A stretch of DNA of 64,000 nucleotides from Lucifuga dentata. Its lineage: Eukaryota; Chordata; Actinopteri; Ophidiiformes; Bythitidae. The position numbers and the translations under genes are program-made. Under the pieces are notes generated by a model. It saw only the letters and a program-made list of their open reading frames with translations, was not told the DNA's origin and ran no database searches. The stretch covers positions 24,214 through 88,213 of the forward strand of contig VXCM01000267.1 of assembly GCA_014773175.1 (NCBI GenBank), in the 5' to 3' direction. This document shows positions 12,311-25,075 of the stretch, one piece after another. How positions within the stretch are numbered: position 1 is the stretch's first letter; every line of letters starts with the position of its first letter.

Positions 12311-13580
12311 GTCACACTTATTTACCAGAAATCATCAGAGAATCACAATAAACAGGATAGTCACAACTCTCTAAGCCAGTGCCGAAGACATCATCTTCTC
12401 ACATCAAATCAAATTAGCAATTTCATCAAAACATTCATGTAATGATCATTGTTTGCATTTTTGAATATACTGTCTGAATCTCTGTGTGCATGTGTGTGTG
12501 TGTATGCATATCTGTGTGAGTTAGTTATTTAAATTATTATATGTGCAATAAGTTCTCCAACTATGTAGTGCCAGACAGAAAGACATTTGCTCGCTTAATT
12601 ATCTCTAAAGTTCCTGAATCAGAATTCAATCCTGTAAATCATTTGAATAATGGTTATTTTGAGGTCTGACCAATCAGTTGCATTTTTTTCCCCCCATCTT
12701 GCATATATTACATCAGAAGAAAGCAAATAAATCCAGGCTTGATGTGTAAGTCTATGAGACATCTCAACCAAAGAAAAGACTGATGTTCTGTTTATCAGAA
12801 TCAATGAATGCCTGTTGTGATTAAAAATAGACACAATGATGATATGAATATGCAGTAATGTCTGATTCTGTCATTTGGGTAAGAGAGAATTTGGCAACCG
12901 TTGAGATGGGCAAATACGATGTGGGATAGAGAGAACAGAGAGGACAAAGGGTGCTGGACAAGAAAAAGTGATGGAATCAGACATTACATAAGGATAAGAG
13001 GTGACAGGCAAGAGATCAAAGCACTTTGCTAAAAGACTGTGCAGTGTCAAAAAGATTGTGTGAAAAAAAATTTTACAGTGTGAAAATTTTACAAAAATCT
13101 ACAATGATCATTGTGTATTCTACAAATCCAAGAGGCAGAACCCTGTGCAGGAGACCCAAAAATGAACAAATTAAAAGTAATAAAAAACTTTTACAAATTA
13201 CTTTTAATTTGTAATAAAACCACTTCTCTTTTTGTTTTGAGCCCTGAAATGAAGAAAAACCAGGCTACTGTAAACACTTTTGCAACAGTGCGACACTGCA
13301 CGCAGCACCAAATGTGCGCTGAGAAAAAAAAAAATTAAATCAGCAATATGCTAACAGTGAAAACAATAATATTCATTCTTCTGGGTCTGTCTTGTTTGCA
13401 TGATAAATGAAAGCACAATTTCAACAACAAGACAAACTGGGAAAAACTGAAAAATAAGAATTCTCTGCCAAGTCACTGAGCTCTGAAATGTGTCGGGAAG
13501 CAGCAGGCTGACACACTACAGTCAGCCAGAAGCTTCCATGGAGTTTAAAGTCTTAAAATTTGTGAGTAACATAATGACTC

Positions 13581-13584
<4 letters not shown>

Positions 13585-13631
<47 letters not shown>
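13585..13631. repeat. (CA)n microsatellite
   Basis: About 23 CA units. A second, interrupted CA tract follows at about 13770-13840. Confidence 0.95.
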
Positions 13632-13632
<1 letters not shown>

Positions 13633-14523
13633 TACAGCACAACAAGGTGGAATCCAGAGACAGGCATACCCACAATACTTGATTTTGAACATTTTCTATA
13701 CGTTAAATGCATGGGTGAAATTCAGGTGAAACTCCATCCAGTACAGACTTGCAGTTATATGCATGCAAGCACACACATGCACGCGCACACACACACACTT
13801 GCACACACCACACACACACAGACAGACACACACATACACGCTTTGCCATAGGCAACTCATTCTGGCCCAGTTCTTGCGAGACAGGCTGCCCCATTAAGCT
13901 AAATATCATTTTAGTACAATAGTAGTACAATTAGTGCAATAATATTTATGTTTACCGTTCGACAACTACACTTCCCATTATACTGGGATATCTCATATAA
14001 GTGAAATTATGGGATGTGTAGTGATAGCAGCAACAGCAAGGTTTCATAGCTTTAGCATGAATAAAATAAAATAAAATAGATACAATCTCCATCCCAAATT
14101 TAACAGTTAGCGGATAAGCAGCGATGGTCCATGGTGCTGATTTTAAAAGCAAAGCCATTGACCAATCAATCACATCTGGCTGACTGGTTTCAGTTCAACT
14201 TGAACAGCAGCTTGATTGATTACACTCGCCTCAGTAACAATATGACGTCAGCTCTCTGATGATTAGCCAGCTTCTAATTTTAGACTTCTGATGTCAGGAT
14301 ACAATTTCACTATAATCCCATCCTCTCTCACCAGAAGTGTATCTTTGCATTATCTTAACAGTCTTAACAATTTTATGTGAAAGTGATTAAATGGAAAATT
14401 GTTGATTATTGGTTTTATTGATTTGTGTTGATCTATTGATTACTGTACCTTCCCAAACATCCATGCATAGTGCATATCAATATCATAATGTGCTACCAGC
14501 AACTACAACAACCAGCCTTTAAC

Positions 14524-14547
14524 ACTCTCTCTCTCTCTCTCTCTCTT
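14524..14547. repeat. (CT)n microsatellite
   Basis: About 12 CT units. Confidence 0.9.
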
Positions 14548-14996
14548 TATGAAAAAGCCTCATCCCCCATTCAGGGTACACACTAAAATGGCACTTAGCT
14601 TAATTGATTAGAGTGATTTAATGAGACTGTGAGACTGAGCAAACCTGAAGCAGGACAGGAAATATGAGCTGTACATAAGTTCATATAGTGTAATTTACGT
14701 ATCATACATACATTGCTCTATCTAAATTTAGTTCTTAACATTGCTCATTACATCAAAGTCAAAATAAGACAAAATATAGAATAAATCATACACTTTGAAA
14801 ACACAAAATAAACAGCTCTGAAATGGAAAATAAAACTTCAAGCCCCTCTATCTGATAGTAAAATTTAAAATGCTGCACCTACTTTTTCAATATTTGCCAA
14901 TATTATTCAGTATTTGTACATTTTTGCTTGATTCCATTTGTTTTGACCTGCAAAACTGTAATTTACTCGCTCTTTGCTTGCTGTTCACCTGCACAG

Positions 14997-15210
14997 GGGA
15001 ACCACTGGACTGCATTTGGAACCAGGCAGCAGTTTACTTCCTTCTTCTTTGTTTCCTTGGCAACGGGCCCAGTAATGCTGACTGCTGCAACACATTTCCT
15101 AAAGCAAGAAAGGCTGGGATGTACCATCAGGAAGAGCTCCATCAACAATATTGCTTTTTGCATTTTTGTGTTTAGTAGACAGAAGCACAGAAGCTGTCTG
15201 TGGCTGTGAC
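14997..15210 (+). other. Exon-like open segment, unrecognised
   Basis: A pyrimidine-rich tract (CTCTTTGCTTGCTGTTCACC) and an AG at 14995-14996 precede an open frame that starts GNHWTAFGTRQQFTSFFFVS, continues with a hydrophobic stretch (SLATGPVMLTAATHF), and ends at a TGA at 15207-15209. It could be a terminal exon of a membrane protein or a relic. No downstream poly-A signal or upstream partner exon was found, and the family was not recognised. The opposite strand is also open, which weakens the case. Confidence 0.25.
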
Positions 15211-15494
15211 AGATACTGATAAGAAAATACTTACAAAATTTGTCAATTTGATGTCCCATTATATCTTTATGTATGAATTTTGTGAGACATGGCATTAGAT
15301 CTAATTTGCAGAATAGTTATTACATGAGTTGCAAAAAGACGGGCTAGTTGCACAAAACCCAGTTTTTCTGCTTAACATTTCACTTATGGAGATGTGTTTC
15401 AAACCTTAGGAAAGTCCTTAATAGTTACAGGAAATGTGTCAAATTGTTTCCTGTAGGGAAGCTATTAACCTGCTGCTGGATTGATGTGCTGATG

Positions 15495-16130
15495 GACTAA
15501 AACAATCTAAGCTTGAGGTCTTCCTCCTCTGCCACAAGGTTCTTAGCCTTCTGGACGTGAGAAAACTTGTCGAGTAGCCTGGCCATTGCAGCATTGGACA
15601 CTGCACAATGGAAGGATTTGCATCCATGTGACAGCCACACAGACTCATTGTCATCCTTCTCCTTTGCTATTTGGAGCCTGCATTTTCTGTTTGCCTGCTT
15701 ACCTGCTCCACTGACAGCCTTTGGCAGGTGAAGGACCCACCCGGGATGAGACAGTGTGACAGTTTTCTCCTGAACCGTGGCAGCAGGCAAAGGTGGAGTG
15801 GGAATGAAAGATGCCCAAGGAACACCTCAAGCAGGGACTCCCACTTGCAGACAGTCATTCAGCTCAAAGGGAGTCTGCATTTCCACACTGTTGACACTAT
15901 CCTGAGAGGTGGTAGACATAGCCAGGCTGGTCCTCAGGCCTTTAGCTGTCAACTCAAAAACCTTACAAGCAAGATGAGTCATCACGGCTGCATCGTACAT
16001 CACGGCCCAAAGATTGGCATAATCCTATCATTCGGAACTCCTCGGGCTTTTTTAGGTCTTCTTTGATTAAACTCTGTCTTTCACAAAGCCGGCTGGAGAC
16101 TGACCACGGTGTGACCTTAGCTAATCTTTG
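15495..16130 (-). pseudogene. Decayed coding sequence of unknown family
   Basis: Reading the minus strand from about 16130 gives a coherent polypeptide of roughly 210 residues. It is broken by one frameshift near 16020 (after ...KKPEEFRMIG) and one in-frame TGA near 15832. Segments read SRLCERQSLIKEDLKK, AVMYDAAVMTHLACKVFELT, TSLAMSTTSQDSVNSVEMQT and, nearest the end, AMARLLDKFSHVQKAKNLVA, then an acidic tail and a TAG at about 15499. The composition is protein-like, not repeat-like. The absence of introns would suit a retrocopy or a transposon-borne gene. I do not recognise the family, so no function is given. Confidence 0.45.
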
Positions 16131-16391
16131 AAGACGACCAGACTAAAGAGCCTGACCCAGTGACCCTGACAAGATGACAATGGGCATATTCTGTTTTCTG
16201 AAAAGGAAAAACTGATGGATCCTTCTTCACAGAGGGTCTTTTAGGGAGCATGGGATGGGATGGGAACATTGCTCTTGCTTAAATTTAACACACAGACAGA
16301 TGTTAGCACTGCTAAAAACAGATGTTCCTTCTATAAAACTGCCATACTTTTATAGAGTACAAATTGGAATGCAAGACTTTTACTTTTAAAG

Positions 16392-16515
16392 ATCCATTTT
16401 CTATACCCATTTGTCCTGTTAGGGGTCACGGGGGTGCTGGAGCCTATCCCAGCAGTCATTGGGAAAGAGGCAGGGCTCACCCTGGACAGGTCCCCAGTCT
16501 ATCACAGGGCTACTT
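16392..16515 (+). mobile_element. Partial CCATCC-type teleost repeat
   Basis: A match to the 5' part of the repeat at 11843: CATTTTCTATACCCATTTG, GTTAGGGGTCACGGGGGTGC, GGAGCCTATCCCAGC, then CACCCTGGACAGGTCCCCAG. It stops after TATCACAGGGCT. The 3' half is missing. Confidence 0.75.
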
Positions 16516-16604
16516 TTAAAGATGCATTACCATTTGATACTATTAAATGTATTGGTAGTTTTGAGTATTTGAGTACTTCAACCACCTCTATTTTACCTTC
16601 ATGG

Positions 16605-17240
16605 AAATACACTTATGAACAAAAGAAACCCAACATGTAAAAAGTTTACTGTGATTTATTAATCGTGGAAAACAGCCTCATAATTGGTGTTCATTTTTAA
16701 TCTGGTGTATGTCAGAAACACAATACACATTTAAATATTCAGTCTTTTTCACAATTGTACTTGCACCATGGCACAATGTCACAGACTTCAGTATCTGGTG
16801 TGACCTCTATTGGCTTTGATGCAGCTCTGTGAACAGGGATGCATAGAACGAATGAGTGTTTGTATGCGATACTGAGGAATGTTTTCCTACGGGGCAGTGG
16901 TCAGGGTTTTCGATTGGGGGCGTCTCAGTGTAACCGCTCTGCCGAACTGGTCCCACAGGTGCTCAATGGGTGAAAGGTCAGAGATCATGAAGGCCAAAGC
17001 ATCAACATTGTGACTGTTGAGGACACACAGGCCATTTGACACACCACTTCCTGATAGGAAACATTGGCTTCAAGTAGACCAACAGCCTGATTCTGATCTG
17101 TGTCACTTATTTGGGGCATTTCAAGAAAGAATTCAAGAAAACTCACAAAAGTCTTGAGTTTTTTGTTTCAAATGACAAATGATTCATCCTGAGCAATATT
17201 TAAACCCACCCTGCCCATCCTTCAAATCTGTCACACCCAG
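16605..17240 (-). mobile_element. Degraded Tc1-like transposon relic
   Basis: The left edge (TTATGAACAAAAGAAACCCAAC) resembles the end of a common fish Tc1-like element. Inside, GACCTCTATTGGC...GATGCAG, TGAGGAATGTTTTCC and GGTGCTCAATGGGTGAAAGG resemble antisense transposase sequence of that group. Much of the transposase is deleted and no open frame survives. Assignment is from recalled family features and is tentative. Confidence 0.4.
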
Positions 17241-17814
17241 TATTATCATTTGTTGTGTCACACAGGTGGTGAGACTATACAAGGAATTATTATAAGTTAA
17301 CAGCCTTGTACTCAACACACTTGATTTATATAATGTGGATCTGACATGAAATTATTAATATGCATCAATTACCCATGATATATAAGTATTAGCGCCGTGT
17401 TTTGTTTTTTTATGTGTGAGTATGTTTTCATCGAGTGGTCTGTTTGTAGAAGTAAATCCAAAATCTAACCAATAAAACATCACAGATTTTATAAAGTAGT
17501 CTGCCTTCTCCTGAGCAGAGAATTAAACTGAGCTATCTCTCCATATTGCAGAATGTAGGGAAAAAAAGCAGCTGCAAATAACACACAATCACACATGTAT
17601 GCACAAGCAACATAAAAATTCACATACATGTACTTGTTCCTCTGCACCCTTTCTATCCTAGAATATAGAGCCCATAAAGCACTAACCTATGAGGGTGCTA
17701 CATGGCTTCCCCTCCTTCTACATAATCAAATGCTGTCCATCATCAATACGTTATTCTTTACAGGTCAAAGGTCATTGTACAGAGTTCAGAATGCTGCTGA
17801 CGGTGCCAAGGATG

Positions 17815-17815
<1 letters not shown>

Positions 17816-17848
<33 letters not shown>
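17816..17848. repeat. (TGC)11 trinucleotide repeat
   Basis: Eleven pure TGC/CTG units, read as poly-Ala or poly-Leu in plus frames. No flanking coding evidence was found. Confidence 0.95.
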
Positions 17849-17891
17849 GGCTACAGAGTGGGAAGTGTGGATGGACAGACATGGAATGAGT

Positions 17892-17917
17892 ATGTGTGTG
17901 TGTGTGTGTGTGTGTGT
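17892..17917. repeat. (TG)n microsatellite
   Basis: About 13 TG units, close downstream of the TGC run. Confidence 0.95.
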
Positions 17918-18807
17918 AACTTCTAGAAGTGGTTCTGTCAAAGATACATTTATTTATTCTGAACCCGCAGGCTCTGTCACGTACATCTTATAAATGTTTC
18001 AGCAGCTAACCAGTAGGTAGACACATTCTGTAATATCTGTTCTATTAATTCGGAGCAAATGTATTGAAAAAGTATGGCTGCATACAACATGATGACATAT
18101 TGTTTCATCAAACTGAATTGTTTTTTAAAAGATCCAATTTTTTTTTTTTTTTTTGGAAAGCATGAGTAAAAAACTTTTTACACTGCCTCTGATATTGTGC
18201 TGGAACAATGCCAATGAAATATAAAGCCTTTATGAGCCAGAATAAAGGAATGACATGTTAATTTGGGAGCTTATGTTCTACATTTGTCTCATTAGTGAGG
18301 TAATATTTTAATTGAAATCTCACAAATTTGCTGATTAACTGAGGCATATGCAAGGAGGGTTCAAGACACTGTGAGTCTAAGGCCGGTTGACACACACAAG
18401 GAGCAAAATCAGGAAGGTGAGAGACGAAGAATCACACTGTTCCCTCCAGTTCAGCTCAACACTCAAGCAGCATTTGTTCTCAGCATGCGGGAATCTGCCA
18501 GTAAGTGTACAACAGAGAGATGGGATTTGGAGAAAAAGAGCAACCTGTAATCCAGTGTGAAGGGAGAAGATGAGAGAACAGCACTCAGACACTGCTTACC
18601 AGTAATCAGACAGAATCATGTTTGTGTATGTAATTTGTACTTTTAGATGTGTTGTTTTGTCATTTTTATGAGCTACATATGTATGTAACATATATTTTTA
18701 GGTTTACCTGTACAGGTATAGTAAAAAATAATACATTTTCTAATTTTTGAGATATAAGTTCTGTTGTGCTCTGTCTCTGTCTAAATATGCCCAATAACAA
18801 TGACAGG

Positions 18808-18837
18808 CACACATACACACACACACACACACACACA
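18808..18837. repeat. (CA)n microsatellite
   Basis: CA run with one TA interruption near its start. Confidence 0.9.
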
Positions 18838-19522
18838 GAACGATCCCACTTACACATTATGTAATATGAGTATCACTTGACATGGCATATTTAATCAGAT
18901 AATTGATGGATCCCAGAGGCTTGTAACTGGAACAATCCCAATCATCCTGATCTTAATGATTAATCACAATGTGTAAATGAAGAACAACATATGTTGCTTC
19001 GAGTACAAAGGGAAGCTAATGCATAGACTCAACTCTGTCTGATCTCTGTTCTGTAAGACTTAAAGAATTAAGTCAGATTAGCAGCATCAAATAGTAAAAG
19101 GATGTTTCACACTGAATTGAGTTAAATGTACATTTATTCTCAGCACTTTTCTTACAGTATGTAATTGTATTACACCCTTGATTAGACCATGTAAACTAAA
19201 TGAAGCTCAGGCGCTAGAGTGCTGGCTGCTGCTTTGTGGAAACATATGTATCAATACACATTTGGGAATACAGAACTGATACAGACAATACAATACAGAT
19301 CATTTCTGCGGAATGAAAACTCTAAATGCTGCACACAATCTATATGCATGATATCACATCAGAGTATACATGTACAGGCAATCATATGTAAAGGTAGATA
19401 AGTGTCTGATCCTAAGGTGACCTCTATCCAGGATTTCCCAGTTGGTTGGTTGGTTCTGAGATCTATATATCCACTACATCTTATATCTATGTCTATAATA
19501 CAAGGGTGATGCTACCTATAGG

Positions 19523-19984
19523 CAGGGGCAGATCTAGGATTAGTGGACATCCAGAGCTTAGCCCAGATCTCCACTGGAAAATCCACATCCAGGTAGGTTT
19601 GGCTATCTATCAAAGCAAATAGCTTCAGTAGATGGCCAAAGCTATTTTATATCTACAAAGCTAAATATAAATTTTGAGAAATGCTTAAGAAATGTCACAA
19701 ATCATGTTACATCTTTTAACAAGTTATATGAAGTTAAAAATCTTTTTAAATGAAAACCTTTACAATGAGCTAAACGGTGGAACTATAGGGTTATGTCCGT
19801 TCTGTCCACCAATTCGGTCCAACCATTCTGTTCACAACATTGTGGTTTCGCCTTACCGACAAATTTGGATAATTGTAGAAATGCTACAGAAATTTCAAAA
19901 CACACTATTACAAAAACTATTCGGGGCTTTATGGAAAACATCTAGGGCTTAAGCCCCATAAGCCCACCTCTAGCGCCACCCCTG
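19523..19984. mobile_element. hAT-like non-autonomous element (CAGGGG...CCCCTG)
   Basis: The left end CAGGGGCAGATCTAGG and right end CTAGCGCCACCCCTG form short inverted termini with CAGGGG. The flanking octamers (CCTATAGG left, TCTAAGGG right) agree at five of eight positions, which fits a decayed 8-bp target duplication. The element is 462 bp with no transposase. Family assignment rests on termini only. Confidence 0.5.
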
Positions 19985-20273
19985 TCTAAGGGTGAGGATG
20001 CACTTTGTTTTTGCTTATACATGTATCAAGATTCACATCAGTAAAGAAAGATTGAAATTATTATTACAACCTAGATTGTTGTGTAAGCTGAACTTCCTTT
20101 GAATATTCACTCAAACTAGAAAATATAAAGTACTGCAACACTGGCAATTTTTTTTTATCTAATCTAAAACTATTTTTAGCGGTGGGCAGATATATTTAGT
20201 TCTTTAGCAGCAACCATGTACTTTGCAGAAAATTGAGTGAATGTTACCTCAGTTTGATGTTTGTTGAAAGCAC

Positions 20274-20274
<1 letters not shown>

Positions 20275-20317
<43 letters not shown>
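20275..20317. repeat. (AG)n microsatellite
   Basis: About 21 AG units. Confidence 0.95.
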
Positions 20318-20319
<2 letters not shown>

Positions 20320-20840
20320 CTGGCAGAGAGACAGGAAAAGGATGCAAGATGGGAGGGATGACAAAAAATGAAGAGATCCAAAGAAAGGATTATGAATGTG
20401 CTGCATGTCTGTATTTACAGAATTGCCCACACAGCACTGCAGAAAAAGAATGACACAGTCTGATTTCCTGGGAGAGTGAGATGTGAAACTCCATCACTTA
20501 AAAGATAAGTGATACAGAAGATGAAGGTAAAACAACTTAATGCAAGATGACAATCAAACGTAGGATAACAAAAGCAAATAAAAAAAAAAAAACCAAGATG
20601 TGCAAGATACAAGAGAGAAATAAACATAGAAAAGACAGAGGTACTCACTGGAACTGTAGTGAAATATATGACGATTATAAAAATAACCAAGAGAGGATGA
20701 TAAAAGAAAGATATTCAATTCCTGATTTCTCTCATGCTTAACACTTAATCCCACTGAGTCTTTTTTTGTGTAAAATTCCAGATGTAAAAGTCTATTGCGT
20801 TGTGCGTGGGTGGATTTCTGTAATACAGAGTGAGACTATA

Positions 20841-20855
20841 TGTGTGTGTGTGTGT

Positions 20856-20915
<60 letters not shown>
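20841..20915. repeat. (TG)n microsatellite
   Basis: About 37 TG units with a single TA interruption near 20859. One of the longest pure dinucleotide runs in the window. Confidence 0.95.
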
Positions 20916-20918
<3 letters not shown>

Positions 20919-21498
20919 GTCTCCTTTTCTTACATGTCCTATAGTTCAGCAAACACTTCTTTCCTCTTTTTATCCAACAGGGACATTTCTCTTCCCTGAA
21001 GATTGTTTTGCCATTTGAAAGGTCAATAGGAAACTATTGTAATGAATTTAATTACTTGCTGAACACTCCTCTCAGTACACACTTGATTCATTGACAGTTT
21101 GGGATCATTAATAAACAGACTCGATGAAGTATTGAGTTAGCATAGCATCACCGCCCCTGCGGACTTGGCACAAATCTTCAATGTGAACATGTTTATATTT
21201 TCAACAACACAGGAAGACAAGCATGTGAAGCACATTTCTACCCAGAAATACACACGTGCACACACACACAGAGGTCCACTGAAACCTATAAGCTTGTGCA
21301 CACACAGAATTCCAAAGAGAAACATACGAATTGGATGTTGTAATTTTGCACATTGTAAGCAGCAGCTCTCTAACGTATAACCTGTCAAATATAATCAATC
21401 CCACATCAACGATATAAGGTACAGGTTCTTGACATTGTGAAGATGATATCTTCAAATGATCAATACCTGAGCGTGTTTCAGGCCGATCTCAATCATAA

Positions 21499-21540
21499 AC
21501 ACACCCACCCACACACACACCCACACACACACACACACAT
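21499..21540. repeat. Interrupted (CA)n microsatellite
   Basis: CA tract with CCC interruptions. Confidence 0.9.
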
Positions 21541-22628
21541 ACACGCACTAGTTATCCAGACAGCTTAAGGGGATTGGAAGTAGTTACTATATTAAGGAGC
21601 TTGTGAAACTGGTAATAGTTTTTTGATTAATTACATAAAAACAGTCATAAAACAAAAAAGACGGGGGTATGAGATGATCAGGCTGTGTGTGTGTGTCAGA
21701 GAGAGAGAGAAAGAGAGAGGTTTGGACATGAAGAGAAGTAGACATGAGGAGATGACCATTGCAGTAATGCTTTTCAGCTAAATATGTGTAAGTGTGATAA
21801 TTCTATTTTATCTTTATATCAATAAATATATATTTATATAATTCCATTTCTTTAATTGTTAAACTGACTTTCATGCACAAAATACCACAGGATTTTAAAT
21901 TATATGCTACAGACTGGTGCTTATGGAATATTTGCTGCAATGACAGCTGTGCCTGTAACACTGCATTATAAATGCACATAAACACAAACACACACACAAT
22001 CTGTCAGACATGTTTTCCCTCCCCATGGAAGACAGAAAACACCTCTGAGAGCTCTGTAAATTGTCGTCAAACTTATATGTGCACACAGCTTAGTATGCAG
22101 TTGGCAGAAGCAGGCAGGTAATAACTTAGAGACATGGAGAGAAAGTGCTTGTCAAGCAGAACTGTCCAAAGATAACGACAGGCCTATTAGGTTAATTTAA
22201 CACTGACAACGTCTCCCTCAGTATCACACAAACACTGTTATCACCCTCACACACACTGCAGTCCTCTGGAGCTTCATCAGTGATTGTGTGATACAGTTGT
22301 GATGCCAACACACACAAGGCTACAGGTTCAGCTCCCACTGTGTCCACCAAACTAAAAAAGTTTTACTCCAAAATGAAAAATCAGCCATGCATTTGTCTTC
22401 ACTTATTTAATTTGATTATTGCCAGTTAACCTGCATTAACCTCATTTCTTGTTATTTCCGGCATCTACTGTATATACTTGCAAGAGTAATAAACTCAAAA
22501 CAAATTTTTTTTCAGTGCACAGAGTCATTAAAATCTCACCTGATGATATCATCTTATCAAGTCTCCATAGTCTGATTTCCAGCCTAAAAGGTCAAACAAA
22601 TTCCATAGTATCTAGTTTGTCCACTTTA

Positions 22629-23648
22629 AAGGACCATGCTGGAGATTTTGCATGTTTAATCCCAATAAATACTACCCACATATGTTACATTACTGACAAC
22701 CAATTTCCAAAACATAAAACCACATTATACTTTTCCAGTTATTTTGACAAATCCCCTGATCTTTCAAAATCAAATGTTCAGGTTTGACAAACCCATGTTA
22801 AAATTCAGTGTTTCACCAGCTAACATGTATCATGTAGAATGGACGGTTGTTTCTTAGTTTCTTGGTAAAAGCCGCCTTCTCCTGGGACAATATTCCTTGT
22901 TGGAGACATACATTGTCTTTCGTGTAGCTCAATCAATCAATCTTTATTGTCCCCAAAGGGAAATTTGGTTTTCAGCCAGGTAAAAAACAATCACAACAAC
23001 AGAGACAATCAGTCATACATACATACACAAATTGAGAAAAACACCTGCAATATAACACAAAAACACTATACTCAAGCCTCACTCCACTCAGTTATAACCT
23101 AGGAACAATGTGGAGCAAGTTCATCAATCCTATTGGTTTTTTGAGGAACAAACGATGATGTAAACCTTCTCATCCTTCTCACTGGGACCCTGAAACAATG
23201 GCCAGATGGGAGCAACCCAAACTCCTTAAACAGTGGATGATCTGGACAACTCATGATAGCCTGAGCCTTCATAAGAACTCTCTTGTTGTAAATATTGTGA
23301 AGTTGGATCTGATTGACTCCAGTGACTTTGCTTGCTTTGTGTTGGACCGGTTAAATAAAGTTACGTTGACAAAACATTTAATAGGCAGTTGCGATAGCTG
23401 TGATGGATTACCTCAAGTATGTTTCAAGTCTCTACAAGTCTCTACAATCTAATTTGTTATTAAAATCAGGTTAATTTTAATAGCATACTGGAATTAAATG
23501 AAACCAATGGCAGTCTGGAAGGTAGGACAAACAATTCTAATATTTACTGCTCCAGCAGTATATTTTGGGAAATGGTTGTCGGTAACATAACATGTTTGAG
23601 GGTTGTATTTATTGGGCTCAAACATGCAAAATGGATGGTATTGTCCTT
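22629..23648 (-). mobile_element. M1 family inverted-repeat element, copy C, with nested LINE
   Basis: Flanked by TA at 22627-22628 and 23649-23650. It starts AAGGACCATGCTGGAGATTT and ends with the inverted complement. Internal order matches copy B (reverse orientation). At about 22930, just after the GGAGACATACATTGTC...GTAGCTC block, an unrelated LINE 3' end interrupts it. M1 sequence resumes near 23340 with TGTGTTGGACCGGTTAAATA. Removing the insert leaves roughly 610 bp. Confidence 0.75.
22930..23335 (-). mobile_element. LINE 3' end (Rex1/L2-like) nested in M1 copy C
   Basis: On the minus strand the upstream part encodes a LINE ORF C-terminus (a SCHHPLFKEFGLLPSGH block, then VRRMRRFTSSFVPQ), followed by a 3' UTR and the characteristic AAATTTCCCTTTGGGGACAA then TAAAGATTGATTGATTGA tail. 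That C-terminus and tail are typical of Rex1/L2-group LINEs in fish. 5'-truncated, non-functional. Confidence 0.7.
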
Positions 23649-23754
23649 TAACATCTAAGATAATTGGAACAGCACAATGATGTTTGTGTTCTGGGATTGT
23701 TGTTTCTTTATAATCTTTACTTTAAAAAATACATAGAGGATACCTGTATCCATT

Positions 23755-24110
23755 TTAGCCATGCTAACAGCGTGGTTCTAGGGATGAGAGACCCATGCTC
23801 TGGTTCTGTGTCTGTTAGTCAAAACTGAAATATCTCAACAGCTATTGGATGATGGTGGATTGAAACAAAATTTAGAATTTGGCATTCATGGTTCTGGTAT
23901 TCAACTAATGTTCTTGCACCAAGAGCAGATCAAAATATACTTTTTTGTGTAAAATTTGATGACAACATACCTCAATAAATAAGAACTAAATACCTGGCTA
24001 ACTGAGCTGAATGCTAACATAGCATTCTAGCATTCCAACACTATGCCATACGATAGCATTCAGCTAAAGCTACGCCTAAATCCAGCTAAAGCTAACAAAG
24101 AAACATCAAG
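23755..24110. repeat. Probable dispersed repeat (AAACTGAAATATCTCAACA type)
   Basis: The block with CATGCTAACAGC, CAAAACTGAAATATCTCAAC, GCTATTGGATGATGG and repeated GCTAA / AGCATTC motifs resembles a common interspersed fish repeat. No termini or target duplication could be fixed, so limits are approximate. Confidence 0.4.
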
Positions 24111-25042
24111 CTTGTGTAGCTGCAGAATTGCGTTTGATTTTAAAGACTTTGAAGAGTAAACCCTAATCTCACGTGCAAAGAAACAACCCAAACATTGCTC
24201 TATCCTCATGTAAAACTTTTTTTAAAACATGCTAGCAGCGCTTTTGCATACGTCCCCACATGCACACAAACTCTGCTTCATCACCTCCTCTGTGCACATT
24301 CAAGCACAGATTACAATGTTATTCAGTTAACCAGGCTATACAAATGCAAATATCATGACGTGAGAACTCTGGTCGTGTGCTTGAACATCACAGCAACTCT
24401 TTTTCCAAAGAGACACTTTGATAAAAACAGATCAAAGAGAGCGAGAAAACCTGCATTCAAGAGCTCCAACAATAGAGCTTCTTATAGGTTGCCACTAATG
24501 GGTTTATGAAAGTAAATAAATGAATACAGATGAGGTTTCAGTGTCTGTAAACAAGCCATATAAAGACACTTTGGATCTGCAAAGAATATAAATAACACAG
24601 ATACAGGACACCCACACGTGCTCAAACACACAAATATACACTTATTCACACATGCGCTATGTGCTCACACACCTCACACAGATGATGAGGTTTAATGTGT
24701 AAAGATTTTCCTTTTGAGTCAGGTTAAAATACACAGTCCACGAAGCCTCTTGTAAATACACGAGGCTTCATTGTTCCACACAGATATCCCTTTCCACAGC
24801 GAGGGTTTGACATTGCAAAAGTAAAGTTCATAATGTTATTTTCTTTTCTCTGAACATGTGATACTTTGTTAAACCTCCTTGGTCCCATCCATCCTCTTTA
24901 CATCTCTGCACAGCTTCCCTGGCTGCCAAAACTCACTTCTTATATGTTTTCCCTCTATGATTCACTGTCTATCCAATAATTTCTCAATTTTTCATTTACC
25001 TGCTTCTTTTCTTTAGCTGTCCGCAGTTGCACAGTTTCACCT

Positions 25043-25075
25043 TCTATTCTATTCTATTCTATTCTATTTTCTATT
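25043..25075. repeat. (TTCTA)n pentanucleotide repeat
   Basis: About six units of TATTC/TTCTA. Confidence 0.9.

Larger units (their letters stand above)
12311..14980. other. Gene-free stretch
   Basis: It holds CA arrays at 13585-13631 and 13770-13840, an (AAAAT)n patch near 14059-14078 and a (CT)n run at 14524-14547. No exon or transposon terminus was identified. Confidence 0.55.
17241..19522. other. Gene-free stretch
   Basis: It contains the (TGC)11 run at 17816-17848, (TG)n at 17892-17917, poly-T at 18138-18154 and (CA)n at 18808-18837. No gene was identified. Confidence 0.5.
19985..22628. other. Gene-free stretch
   Basis: It holds (AG)n at 20275-20317, a long (TG)n at 20841-20915, CA tracts at 21499-21540 and GA patches near 21698-21718. 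No gene is supported. Confidence 0.5.

Noticed and set aside
17816..17848. (TGC)11 as a coding poly-Ala or poly-Leu tract
   Set aside because: No flanking exon structure; the frame ends in a TG microsatellite.
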